Source: an uncultured Pelagibacteraceae bacterium
Lineage (GTDB): Bacteria > Pseudomonadota > Alphaproteobacteria > Pelagibacterales > Pelagibacteraceae
Assembly (NCBI GenBank): GCA_902579285.1
Contig: CACHGA010000001.1
Span: 1-64,000, forward strand
Reading direction: 5' to 3'
Length of the DNA stretch: 64,000 nt
The notes below the pieces were generated by a model. That model saw only the letters and a list, made by a program, of their open reading frames with translations, searched no databases and was not told the DNA's origin. Each line of letters starts with the position of its first letter. Position 1 is the first letter of the stretch. Below, one piece after another: positions 26,874 to 35,552 of this stretch. The position numbers were made by a program, and so were the translations under genes.

Positions 26874-27208
26874 TTAATCTTATCAACTTTAGCTGCTAAA
26901 ACAAAATCACTCTCATGCAATCCTTTTATAGCATGAGTAAAAATTTTTATTTTAGCATACCCCCAACCAAACCAAATATCAGGATGATGTCCTTCTTTTT
27001 CAGCTATTACACCTACTTTGTTTACAAAATTTTGACTTTCTATGAAATTTTTAAATTTAAAATTTTTAATTAAATAGTAAATTTTATCCTCGTCAGCCTT
27101 AACCTCCCAGCCATCTACCATTTTGAGATACTTGTGAATTTCAGTTAATTCAAAACCCGGAATTCCACCTTCACAAGGAATGCACTTTTTATCAGCTAAA
27201 TCAACCAT
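26870..27208 (-). CDS. phhB: 4a-hydroxytetrahydrobiopterin dehydratase
   Basis: The 112-residue protein is a complete pterin-4a-carbinolamine dehydratase. The catalytic 'EGHHPDIWFGWGYAKI' (residues 71-86) and 'FTHAIKGLHESDFVLA' (89-104) are typical. It recycles the pterin cofactor of aromatic amino-acid hydroxylases; in bacteria without such a hydroxylase it may handle other pterins or molybdopterin intermediates. No phenylalanine hydroxylase gene is in this window. Confidence 0.93.
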   Translation of the reverse strand: MVDLADKKCIPCEGGIPGFELTEIHKYLKMVDGWEVKADEDKIYYLIKNFKFKNFIESQNFVNKVGVIAEKEGHHPDIWFGWGYAKIKIFTHAIKGLHESDFVLAAKVDKIN

Positions 27209-27255
27209 GAAAAATTATAACACATAAAAATTAATAAGAAAGCTATGTGACAATA

Positions 27256-28059
27256 TTATATTTTATAATTCGACAAATAATAATCATGTCCACCTTTGTC
27301 AATATCATGAAGTAGTTGAAAATTGTATTCTTTTAAAAGTTTTAGAACTTTTTCTTTCATATGATCAACTATTTCGACTTGTAAAAATATTTTATTCGAA
27401 GTTTTAGAGAAAAAATTTACTGCACCTTTAAGGACTTCGAATTCGTGTCTTTCTACATCTATCTTAACGTATACAAATTTATTTTCAAACTTAAATATTT
27501 CATCAAAGATTTTAGTTTTTATTTTTCTATAAGATATTTTTTCTATATTATATTTATTTTCGTTAACTTCTCTTTTTAAATCTTTATCATCAAGTAATGC
27601 AAATCCACTTTTCTTTTTAAGATCAGTTACCCAAAAATTTTTTTCTGCATTTTCATTTGATAGTGCGAATTGGTATATTTCCATTTTATCAAAATTGTTT
27701 ACCTCTTTACTTTTTTTAATTTGATTAAAACTTTCTAATATAGGCTCAAAAGAAATTACTTTTAAATTTTTATATTTAGATGCAAGATAAAGAGAGTAGT
27801 AACCTATGTACGATCCAATATCTAAAAATAAATCAAATTTTTTAAGATCGACTTTATTTTCTGTAAAATCGATTTTTTCTTTGTCATAATAGCCTTTTAA
27901 ATATATTTCTCTATCTATTGATGACTCTATGTTTAGGAATATTTGGAATTTTTCCAGTTGAATAAATAGTTTTTTTTTAGAGTAAAAACGTCTAACAATT
28001 GAGGGTACGGCTCTTTTAAAAATTTTAAATTTATATAGAAAAATAAATAGATCTCTCAT
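27256..28059 (-). CDS. FkbM family methyltransferase
   Basis: The 267-residue protein has the SAM-binding signature 'LFLDIGSYIGYYSLYLA' (near residues 91-107). 'VISFEPILESFNQI' is the acidic ribose-binding strand. The C-terminal 'KIDVERHEFEVLKGA' block is the FkbM hallmark. Such enzymes O-methylate sugars or small molecules, often in surface polysaccharide pathways. The gene starts 2 nt from the 3' end of the tRNA-Gly gene and lies downstream of it on the same strand, an arrangement sometimes left by gene insertion. Confidence 0.9.
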   Translation of the reverse strand: MRDLFIFLYKFKIFKRAVPSIVRRFYSKKKLFIQLEKFQIFLNIESSIDREIYLKGYYDKEKIDFTENKVDLKKFDLFLDIGSYIGYYSLYLASKYKNLKVISFEPILESFNQIKKSKEVNNFDKMEIYQFALSNENAEKNFWVTDLKKKSGFALLDDKDLKREVNENKYNIEKISYRKIKTKIFDEIFKFENKFVYVKIDVERHEFEVLKGAVNFFSKTSNKIFLQVEIVDHMKEKVLKLLKEYNFQLLHDIDKGGHDYYLSNYKI

Positions 28060-28061
28060 TA

Positions 28062-28136
28062 TGGAGCGGGAGAAGGGAATTGAACCCTCGGCCTAAACGT
28101 TGGCAACGTTTCGCTCTACCACTGAGCTACTCCCGC
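28062..28136 (-). tRNA. tRNA-Gly (GCC)
   Basis: The minus strand folds into a standard cloverleaf. The acceptor arm GCGGGAG pairs with the CTCCCGC-type 3' strand, the D-arm is AGCTCAGTGGTAGAGC, and the anticodon loop has GCC centred in ACGTTGCCAACGT. The T-arm contains GGTTCAATTCC, and CCA is encoded at the 3' end. Length is 75 nt including CCA. It is the only tRNA gene in the window. Confidence 0.97.
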
Positions 28137-28147
28137 ATTTAAAAGAG

Positions 28148-28176
28148 ATTATAAATACAGCTTTTTTGTAATGCAA
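28148..28176 (-). promoter_or_regulatory. Promoter of tRNA-Gly
   Basis: On the minus strand TTGCAT (-35, at 28176-28171) is followed by a 17-nt spacer and a perfect TATAAT (-10, at 28153-28148). The expected start is about 5 nt before the mature 5' end of the tRNA at 28136. The spacing is ideal for the housekeeping sigma factor. Confidence 0.75.
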
Positions 28177-28238
28177 GAGGTAATAAAAAATAGGTATTCT
28201 TTCTAACTTACGAACTGTAGAATATTAATTTAAAAATT

Positions 28239-29822
28239 ATGAGCAAAGTACGCAATATTTTATTTATTATGGCTGACCAATTGAGATGGGATTATCTATC
28301 TTGTTATGGCCATCCTCACTTAAAAACACCTAATATTGATAGTCTTGCAAAAAAAGGAGTCTTGTTTGAATCTTCTTATGTTCAATCTCCTGTTTGTGGA
28401 CCATCAAGAGCCTCCTATTATACAGGTCGAACTGTCTTCAGTCATGGTTCTACCTGGAACCAAGTTCCTTTGCCTATTGGCGAATTAACTATTGGTGACT
28501 ATTTAAGAAAATCTGGAATAAGAACAGGAATTGTTGGCAAGACTCATATGAAACCCGATGCCGAAGGCATGGCGCGTTTAGGCATAAACAAGGATACTGA
28601 GATTGGTTTAATTGTAAGTGAACCAGGTTTTGAACCATACGAGAGGGATGACGGTCTTCATCCAAACAATCATGTCAAAAAATATAAAAAAAAATTATCT
28701 TATAATGATTGGCTCAATAAACTTGGATATGAAGGTGACAATCCATGGGATAGTTGGGCAAACTCTGCTGAGGGGAAAAATGGTGAAATACTTAGTGGTT
28801 GGAAATTGAGAAATTCTAATAAAGCTGCAAGAATTTCTGAAAAGCATTCAGAAACTGCTTTTATGACAAATAGAGCAATGGAGTTCATAGAAGAAAGTTC
28901 TAATAACCCATGGTTTTTGCATTTATCGTATATAAAACCACATTGGCCCTATATTGCACCAGCACCTTATCATAATATGTTTTCGCAGAACCAATTTAGT
29001 CCTGTTCAAAGAAGTGAAAGTCAAAAAAGAAATATGAATCCAGTTTATAGAGCTTTTGTTGAGACTAGGGTATCAAAAACTTTTTCTAAAGACGAAGTTC
29101 GCAACACTGTATTGTCAGGTTATATGGGTTTGATAAAACAAATTGATGATAATCTTGGAAGGCTTTTTGAATTTCTTAATAAAAAAGGAAATATGAAAGA
29201 TACAATGATAGTGTTTACTTCTGATCATGGTGATTATCTTGGAGATCATTGGTTGGGAGATAAAGAATTATTTCATGAACAAATAGTTAGAGTTCCAATG
29301 ATTATTTATGATCCAAGGGAACCGGCTGATAAAACACGAGGAAAAAAAGAAAAACGTTTCATTGAAGCAATCGATCTTTTGCCTACTTTTTTGGACGCAG
29401 TTGAGAGCAAAGAAAGCAGGCACCGGCTTGAGGGAAAATCATTAAAACCAATTATCAACGGCGATAAAATAAATAAATGGAAAGATACAGTGTTTAGCGA
29501 GATTGATTATTCATTTAATGAGGCAAGAAAATTACTTAAACTTGGTCCAACAGACGCAAGAGGGTATATGTTGAGAACATCGAAATGGAAGTATATTTAT
29601 TTTAAAGGTTTTCCAGCACAATTATTTGATTTAGAAAAAGATCCAGAGGAATTTATAGACCTTGGACAGTCTATTGATCACATTAAGATAAGAGACGAAA
29701 TGAAAGAATTACTTTTAAAAAGATTGGTAAATAGAAAAAATAGAGTAGCAGCAACAGATGAGTTTGTTTTGGAAGACAGAGATTACTCTAAAGAAGACGA
29801 TATAATGATTGGGGTCTGGTAA
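28239..29822 (+). CDS. Sulfatase-fold phosphonate monoester hydrolase / arylsulfatase-like enzyme
   Basis: The 527-residue alkaline-phosphatase-superfamily enzyme has C53 in 'VCGPSRASYYTGR' (52-64). This is the C-x-P-S-R site that is converted to formylglycine. D13/Q14 in 'IMADQLRWD' and 'TSDHGDYLGDHWL' supply metal ligands. The long conserved N-terminal block is closest to phosphonate monoester/phosphodiester hydrolases rather than classical sulfatases, by my recollection. There is no signal peptide, so it is cytosolic. No formylglycine-generating enzyme gene is in the window. The exact substrate remains open. Confidence 0.9.
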   Translation: MSKVRNILFIMADQLRWDYLSCYGHPHLKTPNIDSLAKKGVLFESSYVQSPVCGPSRASYYTGRTVFSHGSTWNQVPLPIGELTIGDYLRKSGIRTGIVGKTHMKPDAEGMARLGINKDTEIGLIVSEPGFEPYERDDGLHPNNHVKKYKKKLSYNDWLNKLGYEGDNPWDSWANSAEGKNGEILSGWKLRNSNKAARISEKHSETAFMTNRAMEFIEESSNNPWFLHLSYIKPHWPYIAPAPYHNMFSQNQFSPVQRSESQKRNMNPVYRAFVETRVSKTFSKDEVRNTVLSGYMGLIKQIDDNLGRLFEFLNKKGNMKDTMIVFTSDHGDYLGDHWLGDKELFHEQIVRVPMIIYDPREPADKTRGKKEKRFIEAIDLLPTFLDAVESKESRHRLEGKSLKPIINGDKINKWKDTVFSEIDYSFNEARKLLKLGPTDARGYMLRTSKWKYIYFKGFPAQLFDLEKDPEEFIDLGQSIDHIKIRDEMKELLLKRLVNRKNRVAATDEFVLEDRDYSKEDDIMIGVW

Positions 29823-29887
29823 TATAGTTTTATTCTGCGGCCTATTATCTTATATTGTTTTATCCAATATTATTTTAATTTAAGATT

Positions 29888-30730
29888 ATGAAAAATACCG
29901 AAGTTGAAAAAATAATTCAACCTATATCAGCATCAGATGGTGCTGGGGTTAAATTAAAAAGAAGCATTGGTGTTGATCCAAACTATTTTGACCCTTTCTT
30001 AATGCTAGATGAATTTGGATCAGAAAATAAAGATGACTATGTTGCTGGTTTTCCAGCACATCCACATCGAGGTATTGAAACGGTAACTTACATGTTGGCT
30101 GGGGAGTTTGAACATAAAGACAGCACTGGTGGTAAAGGACGGATGACAGCAGGTGATGTCCAATGGATGAAAACAGGGAGCGGAATAATTCATTCTGAAA
30201 TGCCTGCAATGAAAGAAGGTAAATTACATGGTTTTCAACTTTGGATAAATATGCCAGCTAAATATAAAATGAATAAACCAGAATATATTTATATAGACTC
30301 AAAAAAAATGAGTGTTCATAAAGATCAAGAAAAGCAAATAAAAGTTATTGCCGGAAAGTTTAAAAAGGCAGAAGGTCCGGTCAAGAAACATAATGTTGAT
30401 CCAATTTATTTTGATGTAGAACTAGGTGAAAAGAAAAATTTTAGCTTTAAACTTCCTAAAACTCATAATTCATTTATTTATTTAATCGAAGGAGAAATTA
30501 AAATTGGGCAAAACAAACATAGCCAAATTAAAGGGTCGACCTTAATCCTATTAAACAATGGCGAAGAGTTAAATATTTGTGCGGTAACCAAAGCTAAATT
30601 TTTATTAATTTCAGGAAAACCAATTGGCGAACAGATTGCGAGAGGTGGTCCGTTTGTTATGAATACAAAAGAAGAAATTACTCAAGCTATTAGTGATTAC
30701 CAAAGTGGTAAATTCGTTAAGCAAAACTAA
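29888..30730 (+). CDS. Pirin family protein
   Basis: The 280-residue bicupin has metal ligands H58, H60, H102 and E104 in 'FPAHPHRGIETVTYML' and 'SGIIHSEMP', the standard pirin set. Some bacterial pirins have quercetin 2,3-dioxygenase activity or modulate pyruvate dehydrogenase; which applies here cannot be told. It is separated by 65 nt from the upstream hydrolase and converges on the TRAP permease gene (4-nt gap). Confidence 0.93.
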   Translation: MKNTEVEKIIQPISASDGAGVKLKRSIGVDPNYFDPFLMLDEFGSENKDDYVAGFPAHPHRGIETVTYMLAGEFEHKDSTGGKGRMTAGDVQWMKTGSGIIHSEMPAMKEGKLHGFQLWINMPAKYKMNKPEYIYIDSKKMSVHKDQEKQIKVIAGKFKKAEGPVKKHNVDPIYFDVELGEKKNFSFKLPKTHNSFIYLIEGEIKIGQNKHSQIKGSTLILLNNGEELNICAVTKAKFLLISGKPIGEQIARGGPFVMNTKEEITQAISDYQSGKFVKQN

Positions 30731-30734
30731 TATA

Positions 30735-32045
30735 TTAGCGCATCAGTAAACTAGGAAGATATAGGCATATCGCTGGAAAGGCAATTATTAGTACAAGTCT
30801 AATTACATCTGTTATCAGAAAAGGAACAGTGCCAAACCAAATTGTTTGAAGTGGTGTCTTCTGCATTACACCTTTAATTACAAATAAGTTCATACCAATT
30901 GGTGGAGAGATCAATCCAAATTCTACAACGATCACAGCAAAAATTCCAAACCATATTGGATCTATCCCGGCATCAGCAATAACTGGATAAAATACTGGGA
31001 TTGTTAAAAATAACATTGCGAGCGAGTCCATAACAGTTCCAAGAACTAGATAAATTACACAGATAACTAAAATGATACCAATTTGGGTAAGTTGTAAGTC
31101 GTTTATAAAATCAACAACCGTAAAAGGCAGCTGTGTAACAGTAATCAAAACATTAAATACTGCTGCTCCAACAACAATAAGATACAAAGCGCCAACAGTT
31201 TTTATAGTATCCCAAATAGAATTTTTTAGCATTTCCAATGTAAGTTGGCGTCTTAAAAAAATAAAAATCAATACTAATATTACTCCAACAGCTGCACTTT
31301 CAGTTGCAGTGAAAAAACCTAAATAAAGGCCTCCCATAATAATTGCGAAAATAAGAAATATTGGAAATACTTTCCAAATTGCAGCTAATCTTTCGTTCAA
31401 TGGCATTTTCTCTCCATAACCACCTTGCTTTGGAAATATTAAAAGATAAACACGAATTGCGATCATATACAGGACTACTGCAATTATTCCGGGGATTAAT
31501 GCAGCAAAAAAAAGTTTTTGGACAGATTGCTCAGTTAAGTATGCGTAAATTACTAAAATAACACTTGGGGGAATTATAATTCCTAATGTTCCTCCTGACG
31601 CGATTGAGCCACTGATTAATGCATCGCTATAACCATGCCTTCTCATTTCTGGAGCGGCCATTTGAGACATAGTCGCTGCTGTTGCAATAGATGAACCGCA
31701 TATCATTCCAAATCCAGCACAAGCCCCAACTGTTGACATGGCGAGGCCACCCTTGTAGTGCCCAACAATTGCGTAAGCTGCATCATATAAATTCCTTGAA
31801 AGATTTGCTCTATTAGCAAGGTTCCCCATAAGAACAAAAAAAGGTAATACGGAGAGACTGTATTTTGAAACTGCCTCATAGGGAGCTGTGCCTAAAATAA
31901 AAAATGCTTGTTCAAATCCTACAATTAATCCAAATCCAGTAAATCCAACTATAAGCATAGAGATACCTATAGGAATATTAAGTGCCATCAAAATTAAAAC
32001 AGCAAGAAATGCTAAAGCTCCGCTAGTGATGGGATCAAATATCAT
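30735..32045 (-). CDS. dctM: TRAP transporter large permease (DctM)
   Basis: The 436-residue protein has about 12 hydrophobic helices and the DctM signatures 'GTAPYEAVSKYSLSVLPFFVLMGNLA' (from about residue 52), 'GGTLGIIIPPSVILVIYAYLTEQSV' and 'EFGLISPPIGMNLFVIKGV'. It forms the Na+-driven transport channel with DctQ. The start overlaps the dctQ stop by 4 nt (ATGA). The binding protein gene dctP lies 1.4 kb away on the opposite strand, with an FAH-family gene in between. Confidence 0.96.
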   Translation of the reverse strand: MIFDPITSGALAFLAVLILMALNIPIGISMLIVGFTGFGLIVGFEQAFFILGTAPYEAVSKYSLSVLPFFVLMGNLANRANLSRNLYDAAYAIVGHYKGGLAMSTVGACAGFGMICGSSIATAATMSQMAAPEMRRHGYSDALISGSIASGGTLGIIIPPSVILVIYAYLTEQSVQKLFFAALIPGIIAVVLYMIAIRVYLLIFPKQGGYGEKMPLNERLAAIWKVFPIFLIFAIIMGGLYLGFFTATESAAVGVILVLIFIFLRRQLTLEMLKNSIWDTIKTVGALYLIVVGAAVFNVLITVTQLPFTVVDFINDLQLTQIGIILVICVIYLVLGTVMDSLAMLFLTIPVFYPVIADAGIDPIWFGIFAVIVVEFGLISPPIGMNLFVIKGVMQKTPLQTIWFGTVPFLITDVIRLVLIIAFPAICLYLPSLLMR

Positions 32046-32521
32046 AATTTATTTTTTTCAAAAATTGTTTTTAAAAACCAAAGAATTATCGCTATTACGC
32101 TTAACCACATGGCTAATGCAGATGCAAAATAAAATGGGTAAAAACTTAGCTCCAAATCAATAGTTACTCTTCCGTTTTTAAAAAAAGCAAATGCTTCTTT
32201 GGTAGTTCCATATGCTACAAAAGACATGACTATTAACATTAATAAAAATCTAAAAAATGTTATAAAGTTTTGAAGTGTCTTATTATCTATATTCTTAATA
32301 AAATCAGCTGAAACGTGAGCGTTTAAAAAAAAAGCCCTAGGCATAGCTAAAAAAGCCACTAGGGCAATACCAAACTCAACAATTTCAATTGTACCTGCAA
32401 CAGGAGAATTAAAAAATCTTCTGCCAAAAACATCACAAAAAGTTAATATAGCAAGTGAAAACAAAATTAAGCCGGATGCTATGGCCGCATAATCAAATAT
32501 TTTATTTATTTTAATTTGCAT
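32042..32521 (-). CDS. dctQ: TRAP transporter small permease (DctQ)
   Basis: The 159-residue, four-helix protein has the DctQ pattern 'CDVFGRRFFNSPVAGTIEIVEFGIALVAFLAMPRAF'-like over helices one to three (first part near residues 29-46). I place the start at the ATG at 32521. An in-frame TTG at 32566 would add 15 residues but leave only 8 nt to the divergent FAH-family gene. With dctM it forms the membrane part of a tripartite ATP-independent carboxylate importer. Confidence 0.9.
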   Translation of the reverse strand: MQIKINKIFDYAAIASGLILFSLAILTFCDVFGRRFFNSPVAGTIEIVEFGIALVAFLAMPRAFFLNAHVSADFIKNIDNKTLQNFITFFRFLLMLIVMSFVAYGTTKEAFAFFKNGRVTIDLELSFYPFYFASALAMWLSVIAIILWFLKTIFEKNKL

Positions 32522-32574
32522 AAGAATATTGTAGCCTAACAGAGTTTTATAGATAAAGGCACTCAAAATAGATT

Positions 32575-33426
32575 ATGAAATTTGTTTCTTTTTTACAAAA
32601 TAACCAAGCTAAATTTGGAATTTCTGATGGAAAAAACATCACAGATCTAACTGGCAAAATAAAGGGGGCTAATACTTTAAAAGAGTTAATTGCTAACAAA
32701 TTAATTCAGGAAGCAAAAGAATTTTCAAAAAAAAATCCAGGAAAAATAAATCTTGATGAAATTGAATATCTGCCTGTGATTCCGAATCCTGGCAAAATTG
32801 TTTGTGTTGGTCTAAATTATAGTGAGCATGTGAAAGAGACCGGTAGAACAGTGGAGCAAAATCCGGTAATTTTTCTTAGAGTGCCTGAGAGCCAAACTGC
32901 ACATAAACAACCAATACAAAGACCCAAAGTGTCAGAAAGTTTAGATTATGAGTGTGAGATGGCTGTTATAATGGGCGATGCGGGCAAGCACATTGAACCT
33001 GAAGACGCTCTCAAACATATAATTGGCTATTCTTGTTATAATGAGTGCACCGTTAGGGAATGGCAACAGCATACTAGGCAATTCGGGATGGGTAAGAATT
33101 TTGAAAAGACTGGAAGTTTTGGACCTCACATGATTTTGGCTGAAAATATTTCTGATTACACAAAATTATCAATTCAAACACGTTTAAATGGCAAAGTTAT
33201 GCAAAGTGCTAAATTAAGCCAGCTTATTTTCGATATCCCAAGTTTAATTTCATACGTTTCTAAAGCCATACCATGGAGAGCTGGCGATGTATTAGTTACA
33301 GGTACACCAGGGGGTGTCGGCTTCAAAAGAAAACCTCCAATATTTATGAAAGAAGGGGACCAAGTAGAGGTGGAGATATCAGAAATTGGTATACTTTCAA
33401 ACATAATTAAGGATGAAAAAATCTAA
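32575..33426 (+). CDS. Fumarylacetoacetate hydrolase (FAH) family protein
   Basis: The 283-residue protein has the FAH fold: 'KIVCVGLNYSEHVKE' (about residues 77-91), metal-binding 'LDYECEMAVIMG' (E-x-E), 'GYSCYNECTVREWQ', 'GPHMI' and 'VTGTPGGVGFKRKPP'. Family members hydrolyse, decarboxylate or hydrate beta-diketo and 2-oxo acids, including meta-cleavage products of catechols. Set between TRAP transporter genes and near a ring-cleavage dioxygenase, it probably acts on the product of that pathway. Exact reaction unknown. Confidence 0.92.
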   Translation: MKFVSFLQNNQAKFGISDGKNITDLTGKIKGANTLKELIANKLIQEAKEFSKKNPGKINLDEIEYLPVIPNPGKIVCVGLNYSEHVKETGRTVEQNPVIFLRVPESQTAHKQPIQRPKVSESLDYECEMAVIMGDAGKHIEPEDALKHIIGYSCYNECTVREWQQHTRQFGMGKNFEKTGSFGPHMILAENISDYTKLSIQTRLNGKVMQSAKLSQLIFDIPSLISYVSKAIPWRAGDVLVTGTPGGVGFKRKPPIFMKEGDQVEVEISEIGILSNIIKDEKI

Positions 33427-33462
33427 AATTAGCGCTAAGCTTAAAAATAAATTAATTTATTT

Positions 33463-33467
33463 GGGGG
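33463..33467 (+). promoter_or_regulatory. Ribosome binding site fixing the dctP start
   Basis: GGGGG followed by AAAAA sits 5 nt before the ATG at 33473. This supports that codon rather than the in-frame ATG at 33413, which lies inside the FAH-family gene and would put 20 polar residues ahead of the signal peptide. Confidence 0.7.
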
Positions 33468-33472
33468 AAAAA

Positions 33473-34489
33473 ATGATTAAGAAAAAACTAATTGGTTTCT
33501 TGTTTGGGGTTTTCTCTTTAAGTTTAATCAGTTCAGCATCCGCTACTGAGCTTAAATTGGCAACTTTCGAACCACCAAAAGCCTTCATCGCTAGTAAAAT
33601 TCTAGGAGCGTGGGCTGAAAAAGTTAATAAATGTGCAAATGGTAAATTGAATGTAAAAATGTATGCTGGTGGAGTTCTAGGTAGCCCACCTAAGCAATAT
33701 GACATAGTTACAAAAGGTGTTGCTGATATTTCATGGACTGTTTTAGGTTACATTGGGGGTCAGTTTCCATTGAGTTCAGTAATTGAGTTGCCATTTTTAA
33801 CAAGAACATCTGCAGCAGGTTCAACTGCTTTAAATACTTTATATGATGAAGGGTATCTTGATAAAGAAATGTCAGGAATTCATTTAATCGGATTGCACTC
33901 TAATCCTGGTTATCAAATTCATATGAAAGACACTAAAGTTATGGATCCGTCTGATTTTAAAGGTAAAAAAATGAGAGTTCCTAGCAAAATTGCAGGGACG
34001 ATTCTTAAAACTTTAGGAGCTACTGGAGTAAAGGTCCCAGCACCTGGAACTTACGAAGCTCTTAACAAGGGTGTGTTAGACGGAACACCTTTTCCTTACA
34101 CGGCTGTAGGTTCATTTAAATTATTTGAAGTAACAAAATATCACACAGAAGTTAATATCACGAATGCCACTTTTGGTTTGATTATGAATAAGGATAAATA
34201 CAAAAGTTTGGACTCAGTACAGAAAAAATGTATTGATAAGTTTAGTGGTCATGCTTTTAGTGGTTGGGCTTCAAATTTAATTGATAGACAAAATGCTAAA
34301 ATGAAAGAAGTTGTTGCAAACACTCCAGGTCATGAGATTGCAGTTGCTTCACCTGCTGTCCTTGCTAAATATAAAAAAATACTAAAACCTATTGAGAAAA
34401 ATTGGTTAGCTGAAATGAAGGGCAAAGGTCTTGATGGTGATGGTGTGTTAAAAAGAGCCAGACAAATCATTAAGAAAATTGACGGTTAA
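33473..34489 (+). CDS. dctP: TRAP transporter solute-binding protein (DctP)
   Basis: The 338-residue protein has a signal peptide of 24 residues (MIKKK, hydrophobic core, cleavage after 'SSASA'). The DctP/TeaA-like periplasmic fold follows: 'KLATFEPPKAFIASKILGAWAEKV', 'FKGKKMRVPSKIAGTILKTLGATGVKVP' and a C-terminal helical region. The arginine in 'MRVPS' is the carboxylate-binding residue of the family, so the ligand should be an organic acid. It pairs with dctQ and dctM on the opposite strand. A strong terminator follows directly. Confidence 0.95.
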   Translation: MIKKKLIGFLFGVFSLSLISSASATELKLATFEPPKAFIASKILGAWAEKVNKCANGKLNVKMYAGGVLGSPPKQYDIVTKGVADISWTVLGYIGGQFPLSSVIELPFLTRTSAAGSTALNTLYDEGYLDKEMSGIHLIGLHSNPGYQIHMKDTKVMDPSDFKGKKMRVPSKIAGTILKTLGATGVKVPAPGTYEALNKGVLDGTPFPYTAVGSFKLFEVTKYHTEVNITNATFGLIMNKDKYKSLDSVQKKCIDKFSGHAFSGWASNLIDRQNAKMKEVVANTPGHEIAVASPAVLAKYKKILKPIEKNWLAEMKGKGLDGDGVLKRARQIIKKIDG

Positions 34490-34503
34490 TAATAATTAAA
34501 CAT

Positions 34504-34541
34504 ATTGAGCCCGCGTTATGTATAGCGGGCTCAATCTTTTT
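34504..34541 (+). terminator. Rho-independent terminator after dctP
   Basis: ATTGAGCCCGC (34504-34514) pairs perfectly with GCGGGCTCAAT (34525-34535) over 11 bp with a 10-nt loop and is followed by CTTTTTC. It separates the FAH-dctP unit from the dioxygenase gene, which starts 17 nt later and so needs its own promoter or read-through. Confidence 0.92.
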
Positions 34542-34557
34542 CTAGTATATTAAATTC

Positions 34558-35532
34558 ATGGCAGTAAAAGCATTAAGCTATATTGGGGTAAACTCTGATA
34601 AACTTGAAGATTGGTCTGACTATTCAGAAAAATGTTTAGGCATGCAAAGAGTTGATAGAGGCAAGGGCGCTCTTTCATTTCGAATGGATGACCATAAGCA
34701 AAGGTTAGCTATAACTGGAGATACAGGGGACAGCTTGGCATTTGTGGGCTTTGAGGTAGATAATAAAGATGATCTTCAAACTTACGCAGCAAAACTTGAG
34801 ACTAATGGTATAAAAGTAAATATTGGAAACTCATCTTATTCTGATAAACGATTTGTCGAAGAATTAATTCATTTTAATGATCCTCAGGGTAACAGGGTTG
34901 AAATGGTTTATAATCCAATGAAAGACACAGAGCCCTTCAAACCTTCTCGACCTATTTCTGGATTTAAAACTGGAGCTTTGGGTATGGGCCACGTAGTTTT
35001 ACATGTTAAAGATTTTAATAAGGTAGTTCCTTTTTATAGAGATATATTGGGTTTCAAAATAAGTGATTATAGCAATACACCAATCTCATTATGTTTTTTT
35101 CATATTAATGGTCGTCACCACAGTTTAGCTTTGTTTGGTTCGGGAAAAATTGGTTTTCACCATTTTATGGTTGAGTACAACAGTCTCGATGATGTTGGGC
35201 AAGGTTATGATCTTGTGCAATACAAAGACAACGCTATTGCATATACAATGGGTCGTCACACAAACGATTACATGACGTCTTTTTACTCGATTACACCTTC
35301 TGGTTTTTTTGTAGAGAATGGTTGGGGAGGAAGAATAATTGATCCAAGTACTTGGAAATCTCACGAGACTTTTGAGGGACCAAGCTTTTGGGGCCACGAG
35401 AGACTTTATCTCCCAGAAGATGAGAGGATGAAGTTTAGAAATAAAAGATTAGATACAGCTTCGAAAGGAAAACAAGCTCCATTATTAGTTGATTGCCCTT
35501 GGTTATATTCAAAAATTAATAGTAAAAAATAA
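34558..35532 (+). CDS. Type I extradiol ring-cleavage dioxygenase (BphC/HsaC-like, VOC fold)
   Basis: The 324-residue, two-module VOC protein keeps every residue known for the BphC family: iron ligands H145 ('GMGHVVLHV'), H202 ('HHFMVEY') and E253 ('FFVENGWGG'); second-sphere H187/H188 in 'GRHHSLALF'; H234 in 'GRHTNDYMTSFYS' and Y243. It should be an active Fe(II) enzyme that opens a catechol-type ring next to the diol. The natural substrate is unknown. The MhpA-like hydroxylase 20 nt downstream would supply the diol. Confidence 0.92.
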   Translation: MAVKALSYIGVNSDKLEDWSDYSEKCLGMQRVDRGKGALSFRMDDHKQRLAITGDTGDSLAFVGFEVDNKDDLQTYAAKLETNGIKVNIGNSSYSDKRFVEELIHFNDPQGNRVEMVYNPMKDTEPFKPSRPISGFKTGALGMGHVVLHVKDFNKVVPFYRDILGFKISDYSNTPISLCFFHINGRHHSLALFGSGKIGFHHFMVEYNSLDDVGQGYDLVQYKDNAIAYTMGRHTNDYMTSFYSITPSGFFVENGWGGRIIDPSTWKSHETFEGPSFWGHERLYLPEDERMKFRNKRLDTASKGKQAPLLVDCPWLYSKINSKK

Positions 35533-35552
35533 AATCAGTTTAATTTAAATTA

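Noticed and set aside
29949-30209. Minus-strand frame inside the pirin gene
   Set aside because: Shadow of a clear pirin coding frame with intact metal ligands.
33413-33472. Longer N-terminus for dctP
   Set aside because: It would precede the signal peptide with polar residues and lies inside the FAH-family gene; the good RBS is at 33463.
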